Assembly: GCF_002252755.1 (NCBI RefSeq)
Contig: NZ_NHOY01000115.1
Location: 1 to 64,000, forward strand
Length of the DNA: 64,000 nt
Origin: Halorubrum sp. Hd13
GTDB taxonomy: Archaea; Halobacteriota; Halobacteria; Halobacteriales; Haloferacaceae
Reading direction: 5' to 3'
A model generated the notes under the pieces. The model searched no databases and was not told where the DNA came from. It worked only from the letters and a program-made list of their open reading frames with translations. Below, in pieces: positions 26,984-34,453 of the stretch. The translations under genes were made by a program, and so were the position numbers. Within the stretch, counting starts at the first letter, position 1. Every line of letters begins with the position of its first letter.

Positions 26984-27483
26984 GGCTCTGTAGAACTCAG
27001 CTGTAGTCGATAGAAGCTCCGTGTTGGATACAGAGGGTGTGTACACCGCCGGTTGGGATCAAGTCCGCGGAATAGAAGTGGCCGTTCACGTACCTTCGAG
27101 AGGGAACTGACTCTCCTCGATCTGTGCGAGAGCCGCGTCGAACGCGTCGTCAGCCGTGTCGAAAGTACCGTTGTGCTCCCACTCGCCGTCGGGAGATGCA
27201 GTGTATACGTCAAAATCGCCGCCTCGGTACTCGTGAGACTCGACGTACAGTTCTTTCTCGACGGTTCCGTCGTCGAGGAGCAACCAGACCCCCAATTCCT
27301 TCCCGCCTTCCAAGTCGCGCCGTCTGCGCCAGTGCATACGTAGTATTCGGACGCTGGGCATCTAAACGCTAGCCCTACCAGAACGAAACCGACTGTACAA
27401 CTGACTCCGCCGACCGTGAATATGCGCGCTGTATTCAGCACGGCCACTGTGACCGATCACGGAGTGATGATTTCAACGGAGCC
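26984..27483. mobile_element. Decayed insertion-like element with imperfect inverted ends
   Basis: The left end at 26984-26999 (GGCTCTGTAGAACTCA) matches the complement of 27468-27483 at 13 of 16 positions. An inner block CCGTGTTGGATACAG (27019-27033) matches the complement of 27429-27443 at 13 of 15. Both blocks are in the same order and inverted, so they look like diverged terminal regions of an insertion sequence or MITE. No transposase remains; the only gene inside is the 83-aa protein at 27086-27337. No clear target duplication is visible. Local GC is lower than in the neighbours. Confidence 0.5.
27086..27337 (-). CDS. Hypothetical protein (83 aa) inside the decayed element
   Basis: This small protein begins MHWRRRRDLEGGKELGVWLL and has a likely beta-rich middle (TVEKELYVESHEYRGGDFDVYTASPDG). 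It ends with a helix TADDAFDAALAQIEESQ. I do not recognise a family. ATG 27337 lies ~27 nt after a GTTTAGAT box on the minus strand, consistent with a leaderless gene. Codon use is less GC-rich than its neighbours, suggesting transfer with the surrounding element. Confidence 0.6.
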   Translation of the reverse strand: MHWRRRRDLEGGKELGVWLLLDDGTVEKELYVESHEYRGGDFDVYTASPDGEWEHNGTFDTADDAFDAALAQIEESQFPLEGT

Positions 27484-27698
27484 GGTGAGTTATAAATGGC
27501 AGATCTGAGGCTCCCGAGACGGTGCTCACCGCCGCCTCGTCGTCGATACTCGCGGACTGCTCGCCGGCTCTGCCGAACTCCCGTTCGCCGGGCGGGCTCC
27601 CGTCTGAGACGGCCGGTCTCTGCGGCCCGCAAGCGGAGTCTCACACGACCGTTTGTGCCATCGACAATATTATTCGCAACTGGACGCCAGTCGGAGCC
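27484..27698 (+). other. Intergenic stretch with a TATA-like box
   Basis: With the element end before it, this forms a gap of more than 300 bases without a gene on the plus strand. A strong TATA-like TTATAAAT at 27489-27496 could start a transcript near 27518, where an in-frame GTG (27522) would extend the lipoprotein by 59 residues. I consider that extension non-coding because the lipoprotein has its own AT-rich box at ~27664-27672. Nothing else is recognisable. Confidence 0.4.
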
Positions 27699-28247
27699 AT
27701 GAAGCGGAGACGTGCCCTCTCCGTCGTCGGACTGTCGGCGCTTCCCCTTTCGGGGTGTTTGGATAGCGTCGGTCGGGACGGCACGCCCGGGGATCCGGGG
27801 TCGGGCGACGGGCGTTCGGTCACGGCGTCGCTCTCGCGCGTGGCCGGCGACGGAGCCATCGGTTTCAGTTGCGACGTTCGCCGCTCCGAGATCGGCGAGG
27901 GGTCCCCGGCGGTCGTCGAACTGACGGCGAGAAACGAAACGGAGCGCGAGATCGAGTACGTGACGGGCGCTCCGGAGCCGTTCGGAGTGCTCTACGACCC
28001 GGACGCGCCCGCCGCGATCCTGTGGACTGAAAAGTACGTCGAGAGTCAGCACGTGGAGACGGAGGGCCGTCGGGTAACCGGCGGGGACGACATCGGAATC
28101 AGCGTCGCGCTCGCCCCCGGAGGCTCCCGGTCCGAGACGTACGAGTTCGCCGCCCCTCCGGGGAGCTATTCGATACGGCAGACCGGGAACCCGATCACGC
28201 TCGGCGAGGAGACGTACGAACTGCGCATCGACGTCGCGGAGGCCTGA
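27699..28247 (+). CDS. Tat-type lipoprotein of unknown function
   Basis: The 182-aa precursor begins MKRRRALSVVGLSALPLSGC, with an RR-containing export signal and a lipobox whose Cys20 would be lipidated. A G/D-rich linker is followed by one beta-sandwich-like domain with EIGEGSPAVVELTARNETERE. The closing sequence is GSRSETYEFAAPPGSYSIRQTGN, resembling an Ig-like or BsuPI-like extracytoplasmic fold. No catalytic motif is visible. The ATG follows an AATATTATT box by ~28 nt. Confidence 0.75.
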   Translation: MKRRRALSVVGLSALPLSGCLDSVGRDGTPGDPGSGDGRSVTASLSRVAGDGAIGFSCDVRRSEIGEGSPAVVELTARNETEREIEYVTGAPEPFGVLYDPDAPAAILWTEKYVESQHVETEGRRVTGGDDIGISVALAPGGSRSETYEFAAPPGSYSIRQTGNPITLGEETYELRIDVAEA

Positions 28248-28262
28248 CCGCGCCGTCGGCGC

Positions 28263-28315
28263 CTCGTGGAGACCCGAGCCGGTCGGAGCGGTTCGCCTCC
28301 GGCGGGTCCCACGAG
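28263..28315. terminator. Long hairpin between convergent genes
   Basis: CTCGTGG/GACCC (28263-28275, one bulged A) pairs with GGGTC/CCACGAG (28304-28315). A second stem, CGGAG/CTCCG (28284-28301), sits inside the loop. It lies between the lipoprotein gene and the convergent aminotransferase gene, where a two-way terminator would be expected. There is no strong T-run. Confidence 0.4.
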
Positions 28316-28353
28316 AGCCGGCTCACCGGCCCCTCGACGACGTCGGTCCGGGG

Positions 28354-29457
28354 TTACAACACGTCCGCCAGCGCGTCCATCGTCTCGTCCACGCGGTCGA
28401 CCCGCGCGCTGTGACCCATGTGGCCGACGCGCAGGATGTCCCCGGCTAACTCCCCGAGTCCCGTCGCGACGAGCACGTCGTGCTCCTCGCGAAGGCGCTC
28501 CTGCAGTTCCGCTGCTCGTCCGGGGACCGCGAACGCGGTCACCGTGGGCGAACTGCGCTCGGGGACCGGATACGGCTCTACCCCCAACTCGGCCCCGCGC
28601 TCACGACACCGCGCCGCCGCGGTGCGGTGTCGCTCCCGGACCGCGTCGAGGCCCTCCTCCAGCCACAGCCCGAGCGCCGCGTCGAGCGCGACGACCTCGG
28701 TCGTCAGGTGGGTGTACGGGAACCCCCCGGAGGTGTCGCGCCACGGCAGGAAGTTCGTGTACAGCGAGTGCGGGTCGCGCTCGTCCATCGCGGCCCACGC
28801 GCGCTCGCTGATCGCGGCCGTGGTGAGCCCCGGCGGCGCGCTGAAGCACTTCTGGGAGGCCCCCAGACAGACGTCGATCCGCTCGGTCGGCACCCGCACC
28901 CCGCCGAGCGAGGAGACCGCGTCGACGACGGTGAGGACCTCCCCGTCGGCCCCCTCCAACAGGTCGAGCGCGGGACCGAGGTCGTTGAGCGCCCCCGTGG
29001 GCGTCTCGCAGTGGACCATCGTCGCGACGTCGAAGTCGGTGCCCTCGTCGGCGAGGGTCGACTCCAGTTCCGCGAGCGGGAGCGGGTCGTCGTAGTCGGC
29101 CGAGACCAGCGTCGCCTCGCCGCCGTACGACTCGACGAAGTCGGCGAATCCGTCGCCGTAGAGCCCGTTCGACAGGCAGAGGACCTCGGTGCCGGGCTCG
29201 ACGAGCGAGGCGATCGCGGCCTCCAGACCGAGGATCCCCTCCCCGCCGGGGACGACGACGTCGCGGGCCGGCCCGTCGCCCGTCCCCGCGGGTCGGTCGG
29301 CCTCCCTCGGCTCGAGCCCGTACGCCGCCGCCAACCGGTCGGTGAGCCGGTCGTAGATCCGCTGAAACTCCGGGTCCACGTCGGGGTTGATCAGCTCGCG
29401 GCTCATCGCGTCGCGGACGGGGGCGGGGACCGCGGTCGGTCCCGGCGTCATGAGCAT
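28354..29457 (-). CDS. Class V aminotransferase (alanine-glyoxylate/serine-pyruvate type)
   Basis: The 367-aa PLP enzyme starts MLMTPGPTAVPAPVRDAM, the usual N-terminus of this group. It has a VLCLSNGLYGDGFADF cofactor-binding region, VVDAVSSLGG with the PLP-nitrogen Asp, and the Schiff-base lysine in CLGASQKCFSAPPGL near residue 196. It transfers amino groups between alanine or serine and an oxo acid such as glyoxylate. ATG 29457 is chosen because a CTTATC box lies ~27 nt upstream; the open frame extending to 29535 is not family-like. Confidence 0.9.
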   Translation of the reverse strand: MLMTPGPTAVPAPVRDAMSRELINPDVDPEFQRIYDRLTDRLAAAYGLEPREADRPAGTGDGPARDVVVPGGEGILGLEAAIASLVEPGTEVLCLSNGLYGDGFADFVESYGGEATLVSADYDDPLPLAELESTLADEGTDFDVATMVHCETPTGALNDLGPALDLLEGADGEVLTVVDAVSSLGGVRVPTERIDVCLGASQKCFSAPPGLTTAAISERAWAAMDERDPHSLYTNFLPWRDTSGGFPYTHLTTEVVALDAALGLWLEEGLDAVRERHRTAAARCRERGAELGVEPYPVPERSSPTVTAFAVPGRAAELQERLREEHDVLVATGLGELAGDILRVGHMGHSARVDRVDETMDALADVL

Positions 29458-29643
29458 ACCGAGACACTCGGTTCCAGCGAGATAAGCGCCCCGTACCGGC
29501 CGCGGTCGGCGCGGTCCGTCGACACGCGTAAACATATATGACCGGCGGGAGGAGTTGGGCGTATGACACGCCGCCCGCGCTCCCGTTCGGGCTCGGTTCT
29601 ATCGGCGGACGGACGCCCCGCGGCCGTCGGGCCGGTGAGGTGA

Positions 29644-31242
29644 ATGACCCGACGGATCGCCCCGGTCCTCGCGCTCGTCGCCGTCCTCGCGCTCCTCGTC
29701 GGGTCGTTCGCCGGACTCGCCGTCGCCCAGGAGGAGCCGCCGTTCGTCCGCGGCGAACCCGAGTTGGACGTGTACGTCCCGGACTCGACGGTGACACCGG
29801 GAACGGCGACGGAGCTCGCGGTGCAGGTCGCGAACGACGGCGAGGTCGACGCCGGGTCGGACGCCCGACGGGCCGCGGTCACGACCGCGCGCGGCGTCGT
29901 GGTCGAGGTCCGGAACGACGGCTCGCCGCTCGTCGTCGAGACGGGACGATTCGCCGTCGGGTCGATCGCCGAGGGCGCGGTCCGGGAGGTGCCCGTCTCC
30001 GTGAGGGTCCCGGCCGACGCGGAGCCGGGACGGTACTCGCTCGACGTGCGGCTCCGGTACTCGCACACGTTCCTCTCGGCCCCGCGGAGCGGGATCGTGC
30101 AGGACCGGACGCGGACGCGGACCGAGTCCATATCGGTGACCGTCGACGACGCGCCCCGCTTCGCGATGCGGACGGTCGACACCGACGTCCAGGTCGGCGA
30201 CTCCGGAACGCTCGCGGTGAACGTGACCAACGTCGGGGGCGAGCCCGCCCGCGACCTCTCGGTCGAGCTCGCCGCGAACGGCCCGGACGTCGCGCTCGGC
30301 GAGACGGACCGGAACACCGCGCGGATCGACCGGCTCGCCCCCGGAGCGAACGCCACGGTCAGGTTCCCGGCGAGCGTCCGCGCGGACGCCGCCGCCGAGT
30401 CGTTCGACCTCACCGGCACCGTTCGATACACCGACGTCGACGGCATCCGCGACGCGCACGAGGGGATCCCGGTCGGGCTCCGACCGCGGCCTGAGCAGTC
30501 CTTCTCTGTCGCGGTCGACGACTCCACGCTCCGCGTCGGCGAGAACGGAAGCGTCAGCGGGACGATCCGCAACGACGGGCCGAGCGACGTTCGGAGCGTC
30601 GTCCTCGCGGTCGGCGACGGGGCGTTCGTCCCCCGCAGTCCGCGGTACGCCGTCGGCGACCTCGCGGCCGGCGAGAGCGCCGCCTTCCGGTTCCGCGGCG
30701 AGATCCCGGCGGACGCCGACTCGGTGCCGCTGCAGTTGGTCCTCTCGACGAGCTACCGGAGCGCCGCCGACGCGGAACGGACGACGCGGGAGGCGGTACG
30801 CGTTCCCGTCGCCGAGCGCCGGGACGCGGTGACGGTGTCCGCGGTCGACCCGCGATTCGCGGCCGGCGAAGACGGCGTGTTGCGCCTCGACGTGACGAAC
30901 CGTCGGGACGTCGAACTGCGCGACGTCGAACTGCGCCTCGCCGTCGACCAGCCGTTAGAGAGCGAGTTCCGAACGACCGTGATCCCGTCGCTGGCGCCCG
31001 GAGAGACGGGCCGGGTCGCGTTCGACCTCTCGATCGACGGCGACGCGCCGCCGAGTCGGTATCCGGCGAGCGTCGAGATCGGCTACACCGACCCCGGCGG
31101 GGTTCGCGTCACCGGCGACACCGCGACGGTCGCCGCCTCGGTCGTCGAGTCGTCCGGCGGGGGGGTCCCCGTCGAGGCCGCCGTGTTGACCGTCCTCCTG
31201 CTCCTCGTCGCCACCGGCGCGTGGTGGTTCTATGTCCGGTGA
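29644..31242 (+). CDS. Exported CARDB/COG1361-like protein with C-terminal membrane anchor
   Basis: The 532-aa protein has a signal peptide (1-28, ending AVAQE). Four or five repeated beta domains follow, of the type LRVGENGSVSGTIRNDGPSDVRS and GDSGTLAVNVTNVGGEPARDL. The C-terminus is one TM helix (about 510-530, AAVLTVLLLLVATGAWWFYV). Most of it should face the outside. It overlaps the start of the ABC ATPase gene by 11 bp, so the three genes form one operon. It may be an extracellular companion of the transporter; no ligand is apparent. Confidence 0.85.
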   Translation: MTRRIAPVLALVAVLALLVGSFAGLAVAQEEPPFVRGEPELDVYVPDSTVTPGTATELAVQVANDGEVDAGSDARRAAVTTARGVVVEVRNDGSPLVVETGRFAVGSIAEGAVREVPVSVRVPADAEPGRYSLDVRLRYSHTFLSAPRSGIVQDRTRTRTESISVTVDDAPRFAMRTVDTDVQVGDSGTLAVNVTNVGGEPARDLSVELAANGPDVALGETDRNTARIDRLAPGANATVRFPASVRADAAAESFDLTGTVRYTDVDGIRDAHEGIPVGLRPRPEQSFSVAVDDSTLRVGENGSVSGTIRNDGPSDVRSVVLAVGDGAFVPRSPRYAVGDLAAGESAAFRFRGEIPADADSVPLQLVLSTSYRSAADAERTTREAVRVPVAERRDAVTVSAVDPRFAAGEDGVLRLDVTNRRDVELRDVELRLAVDQPLESEFRTTVIPSLAPGETGRVAFDLSIDGDAPPSRYPASVEIGYTDPGGVRVTGDTATVAASVVESSGGGVPVEAAVLTVLLLLVATGAWWFYVR

Positions 31243-32341
31243 GACCGACCGCCCGCTCGTCGTCGAGGGACTCACGAAGGACTTCGGGAGCGTGGTCGCG
31301 AACGACGACGTGTCGTTCACTGTGAACCGGGGAGAGGTGTTCGGGTTCCTCGGGCCCAACGGGGCGGGGAAGTCGACGACGATACGACTGCTGCTGGGGC
31401 TGTTAAAACCCACCTCGGGGACGGCGAGGGTGCTCGGCGCCGACATCCGCGACGAGACAGCGCTGACCGAGGCCAAGCGCCGGATCGGGTACCTCCCCGC
31501 TCACCTCGGCTTCGACGGGGAGGTGACCGGCGAGGCGGTGCTCGACTACCACGGCGAGATGAAGGGCGACGGCCGCCGCGAGGAGTTGCTGGAGCTGTTC
31601 ACCCCGCCGGTCGACCGACCGGTACGCGAGTACTCGACCGGGAACAAACGGATGCTCGGACTGGTGCAGGCGTTCATGCACGACCCGGACCTCGTGATCA
31701 TGGACGAGCCCACCGGCGGGCTCGACCCGCTCAAACAGGAGGCGTTCAACGAGTTCGTCCGGGAGGAGCGCGACCGCGGCACGACCGTGTTCTTCTCCTC
31801 GCACGTGTTGAGCGAGGTGCGACGGGTCTGCGACCGCGTCGGCATCCTCCGCGCCGGGAGGCTCGTCGAGCTCGAGAACGTCGAAGCGCTGCTCCACCGG
31901 AGCGGCAAACACGTGCGGGTGCACGCGAGCGACGCGGCGGTCGCGGCGATAGCCGGCCTCGACGGCGTCGTCGATCCCAAGCGGTTCGCCGAAGGCGTCC
32001 AGTTCGTCTACGCCGGCGACGTCAACGCGCTCCTCGGCGAACTCGCGACCCACGACGTCAGCGACGTGGAGATCGGCGAGCCCCCGATCGAGGACGTGTT
32101 CGCCCACTACTACGGGAGCGAGGAGTCGGCGGACGGAGGGGACGACGCCGGAGAGGCGTCGGACGGGGGAGGCGAAGGCGACGGGGTGGAGACGCCGAAC
32201 GGAGGCGACGGGGCGGAGACGCCGAACGGAGGCGACGGGGCGGAGACGCCGAACGGAGGCGACGGGGCGGAGACGCCGAACGGAGGCGACGGGGTGGAGA
32301 CGCCGGACGAAAGCGACGGGGCGGGAGCGACGAATGTTTGA
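31232..32341 (+). CDS. ABC transporter ATP-binding protein with repeat tail
   Basis: The 369-aa protein has Walker A GPNGAGKST near residue 43, a degenerate signature EYSTGNKRMLGL, Walker B LVIMDEPTGGLDP and the switch His in FFSSHVLSE. Its C-terminal extension (~225-290) resembles multidrug/NatA-type exporter ATPases. From about residue 316 the tail consists of five 9-residue repeats, GDG(A/V)ETPNG, encoded by a 27-bp tandem repeat. It overlaps the preceding gene by 11 bp and the permease gene by 8 bp. Confidence 0.92.
   Translation: MSGETDRPLVVEGLTKDFGSVVANDDVSFTVNRGEVFGFLGPNGAGKSTTIRLLLGLLKPTSGTARVLGADIRDETALTEAKRRIGYLPAHLGFDGEVTGEAVLDYHGEMKGDGRREELLELFTPPVDRPVREYSTGNKRMLGLVQAFMHDPDLVIMDEPTGGLDPLKQEAFNEFVREERDRGTTVFFSSHVLSEVRRVCDRVGILRAGRLVELENVEALLHRSGKHVRVHASDAAVAAIAGLDGVVDPKRFAEGVQFVYAGDVNALLGELATHDVSDVEIGEPPIEDVFAHYYGSEESADGGDDAGEASDGGGEGDGVETPNGGDGAETPNGGDGAETPNGGDGAETPNGGDGVETPDESDGAGATNV
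32177..32311 (+). repeat. Five tandem 27-bp units in the ABC ATPase gene
   Basis: The units start at 32177, 32204, 32231, 32258 and 32285; units 2-4 are identical and the last is diverged at its end. Each encodes GDG(A/V)ETPNG in frame, so copy-number change would alter tail length without a frameshift. Confidence 0.92.
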
Positions 32342-33119
32342 GACGGCTCGGTACGAGGGGCGACGGCGGCTCCGCGGCGCCGCGATCCTCACGGCCGGCG
32401 TCGGGGCGTACGCCGGGTTCATCGTCTGGTACTTCACCGTTCTGGAGGGCGTCAACTACGAGGACGTCTTCAGGGACCTGCCCCCGGCGATGCTGGAGGC
32501 GTTCGGCATCGAGAGCCTGTCGACCATCGAGGGGTTCCTCGGCGCGCAGGTGTTCAACTTCGTCTGGCTGCTCGGCCTGGGGCTGTACTTCGCGTACGCC
32601 GCCGGCGGCACCGTCGCGGGCGACATCGAGACGGAGCGGATGGAGCTCCTCCTGTCGTTTCCCGTCACGCGGTCGCGGCTGCTCGTCGAGAAGTTCGCGG
32701 GACTGCTCGTCCCGATGATAGCCGTCAACGCCGGCGGCGGCCCGATCATCTACCTATTCGTCGTCGCCGTCGGCGAGACGGTCCCGCTCGACCACCTGCT
32801 GTTAGCCCACCTGCTGTCGATCCCGTTTCTCCTCGTCTGTGCGGGGGTCGGCCTCGTCTTCTCGGTCGCCGTCGACCGCGCGGCGGTCGCCGAGCGGGCC
32901 GCCGTCGGCACCGTCTTCGTCCTGTACCTCGTCGAGTCCGTCGTCGGCGGCGCCGACGCGTACGACTGGATACAGTACCTGAGCCCGACGCACTACTACG
33001 AACCGACGCCGATCCTGATCGACGGGTCGTTCGAGCCCATCGACTCGGCCATCCTCCTCGTCGCGTTCGTCGGACTGCTCATCCTCTCGCAGGTGCTGTT
33101 CGAGCGGAGGGACATCTGA
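32334..33119 (+). CDS. ABC transporter permease
   Basis: The 261-aa membrane protein has about six TM helices. A cytoplasmic helix, GDIETERMELLLSFPVTRSRLLVEKF, is typical of ABC-2 type permeases of the NatB/YhaP style. It starts within the last codons of the ATPase gene and is clearly its partner. The pair would form an exporter or a membrane-stress system; direction and substrate cannot be told from sequence. Confidence 0.88.
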   Translation: MFETARYEGRRRLRGAAILTAGVGAYAGFIVWYFTVLEGVNYEDVFRDLPPAMLEAFGIESLSTIEGFLGAQVFNFVWLLGLGLYFAYAAGGTVAGDIETERMELLLSFPVTRSRLLVEKFAGLLVPMIAVNAGGGPIIYLFVVAVGETVPLDHLLLAHLLSIPFLLVCAGVGLVFSVAVDRAAVAERAAVGTVFVLYLVESVVGGADAYDWIQYLSPTHYYEPTPILIDGSFEPIDSAILLVAFVGLLILSQVLFERRDI

Positions 33120-33233
33120 AACGCTCGAGATACGGTAGTTAAGCGCTTTCTCCCGGATCGATCGACTCGACCCGGTGGCCACTTCCGGTCCGCCGACACG
33201 TTAATACCGTTCTGTCGCTTTCGTTCCGCCACG

Positions 33234-33851
33234 ATGATGCTGCCGACACACGTGCTGGCCGGGATGCTGCTCGCCGCGCCCCTCGTGCGCGTGGCGCCGG
33301 AACTGGCGCCCGTGGGGCTGGTCGCGGGGTTCCTGGGCGGCCTGTTCCCCGACCTCGACATGTACGTCGGCCACCGGAAGACCCTCCACTACCCGGTCTA
33401 CTACTCGGCGGCCGCCGTCGTCGCCCTCGTCGTCGCCTTAGCGGCCCCCTCGGCGGCCGCGGTCGGGGCGGCACTGTTCTTCCTCGGGGCGGCGCTCCAC
33501 AGCGTCTCGGACATGTACGGCGGCGGCCTGGAGCTGCGGCCGTGGGAGGGGAACTCCGACCGCGCGGTGTACGACCACTACCGGAAGCGCTGGGTCGCGC
33601 CGCGCTCCGGCGTCAGGTACGACGGCGCCGCTGAGGACCTCGCGCTCTCCGTCGGGCTGTCGCTCCCGCTCCTCTACCTGCTCGACGGGCCGCTCCGGCT
33701 GATCGTGGCCGGGACCCTGCTCGTCGCCGCCGTCTACACCGTCCTCCGCCGGCATCTCGCGGAGCTCGCCGCGCTCGTGATCCCGCTGGTGCCGGCGGCG
33801 CTGACCCCGTACCTGCCGGACCGGTACGCGGAGACGGAGTCGGGCGAGTAG
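33234..33851 (+). CDS. YdjM/DUF457-type membrane-bound metal-dependent hydrolase-like protein
   Basis: The 205-aa protein begins MMLPTHVLAGMLLAAPLV. It has the family's metal-site residues in FLGGLFPDLDMYVGHRKTLHYP near residues 35-55 and a later GAALHSVSDMYGGGLE (His and Asp). These multi-TM proteins resemble LexA-regulated YdjM and phospholipase-like hydrolases; activity is unproven. A GTTAATAC box (~33200) precedes the start by ~27 nt. Confidence 0.8.
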   Translation: MMLPTHVLAGMLLAAPLVRVAPELAPVGLVAGFLGGLFPDLDMYVGHRKTLHYPVYYSAAAVVALVVALAAPSAAAVGAALFFLGAALHSVSDMYGGGLELRPWEGNSDRAVYDHYRKRWVAPRSGVRYDGAAEDLALSVGLSLPLLYLLDGPLRLIVAGTLLVAAVYTVLRRHLAELAALVIPLVPAALTPYLPDRYAETESGE

Positions 33852-34066
33852 CCCGCCCCGCCTCGACACCGTCCGTCTCGTCGCGGCTGCCGAGCCGTTC
33901 AATGCGCACTGCTAACTGAGCGCGCAGCCGTCACGAGAGACTCGACCCGCTCCGCTCGTGCGGGGACCGCCGTTCCGGCGGGCGTCCCCGTCCGCGGACG
34001 GTTCGCTGCCGAAACGCCGGGATCACTGGCCGATTCCACCGCCGAGGGCGCCGGCTCGTCGAGTGC

Positions 34067-34086
34067 GTAACTTATCAATAAGTTAC
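34067..34086. promoter_or_regulatory. Perfect 20-bp palindrome, candidate operator
   Basis: GTAACTTAT and ATAAGTTAC flank a central CA with no mismatch. It is AT-rich inside very GC-rich sequence and lies ~60 bp upstream of the TATA-like box of the TauE operon. That is where an activator or a distal operator dimer would bind. Confidence 0.6.
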
Positions 34087-34117
34087 AGAAGGTGTCCCGT
34101 TCGTCATGCGGATATAG

Positions 34118-34147
34118 TATTGTACGTTAATCCCAAAACCATTATCA
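34118..34147 (+). promoter_or_regulatory. Promoter motif A (TauE operon), shared with thioredoxin promoter
   Basis: The 30-nt segment starts TATTGTACG, continues with CCCAAAAC and ends in ATTATCA. It matches 36867-36896 at 25 of 30 positions with identical spacing. The ATTATCA part is in TATA-box position about 25-29 nt before the first ATGs (34169, 34173). Confidence 0.6.
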
Positions 34148-34234
34148 ACTCACGCGGTCTACGGACGGATGTATGACAGAGTCCTATCCGAGGCCATCGC
34201 CGGGCGCGAACGCCGGAGGCGGAGGGGAGTGCCG

Positions 34235-34393
34235 ATGACGGGCACGGAGCTGCTCCCCGGCGCGTCCCCGACCGTGGCGGCGCTCGTCGTGATCGGGCTC
34301 GTCCTCGTCGAGGCGGCGCTTTTGTACGCCGCCTACGGGATCCTCGAGGACAAACTGGCGCCGACCGTATTTAACCGGATACAGCGGATTTAG
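34235..34393 (+). CDS. Small single-TM protein upstream of TauE (52 aa)
   Basis: The protein begins MTGTELLPGASPTVAALVV, has one TM helix (about 12-33) and ends FNRIQRI. It resembles small one-helix proteins that I recall next to TauE/SafE permeases in haloarchaea, but I cannot confirm a family. ATG 34235 overlaps the stop of a 21-codon upstream frame. An alternative start at ATG 34169 would give 74 residues with an Arg-rich N-terminus. Its TAG stop (34391-34393) is in the same reading frame as the following permease. Confidence 0.6.
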   Translation: MTGTELLPGASPTVAALVVIGLVLVEAALLYAAYGILEDKLAPTVFNRIQRI

Positions 34394-34453
34394 ATACTCG
34401 GACTGCTGGGCCTGAGCGCGGAGCTCTTCGCGCTGTTCGTCGTCTTCGGGTTC

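Larger units (their letters stand above)
33852..34234 (+). other. Regulatory intergenic region before the TauE operon
   Basis: This 383-base gap holds no convincing gene except a possible 21-codon frame (ATG 34173 to TGA 34238) that overlaps the next start by ATGA and could act as a leader peptide. It contains a perfect 20-bp palindrome (34067-34086) and a promoter motif shared with the thioredoxin gene (34118-34147). The left part is GC-rich and shows nothing recognisable. Confidence 0.55.

Noticed and set aside
27522-27698. 59-residue N-terminal extension of the lipoprotein
   Set aside because: The export signal and lipobox need to be N-terminal; an AT-rich box ~28 nt before ATG 27699 also supports the shorter gene.
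34173-34238. 21-codon leader gene before the small TauE-linked protein
   Set aside because: The ATGA overlap is suggestive, but the peptide is Gly/Pro-rich without recognisable features, and an alternative start at 34169 in another frame is equally compatible with the promoter; noted but not called as a gene.
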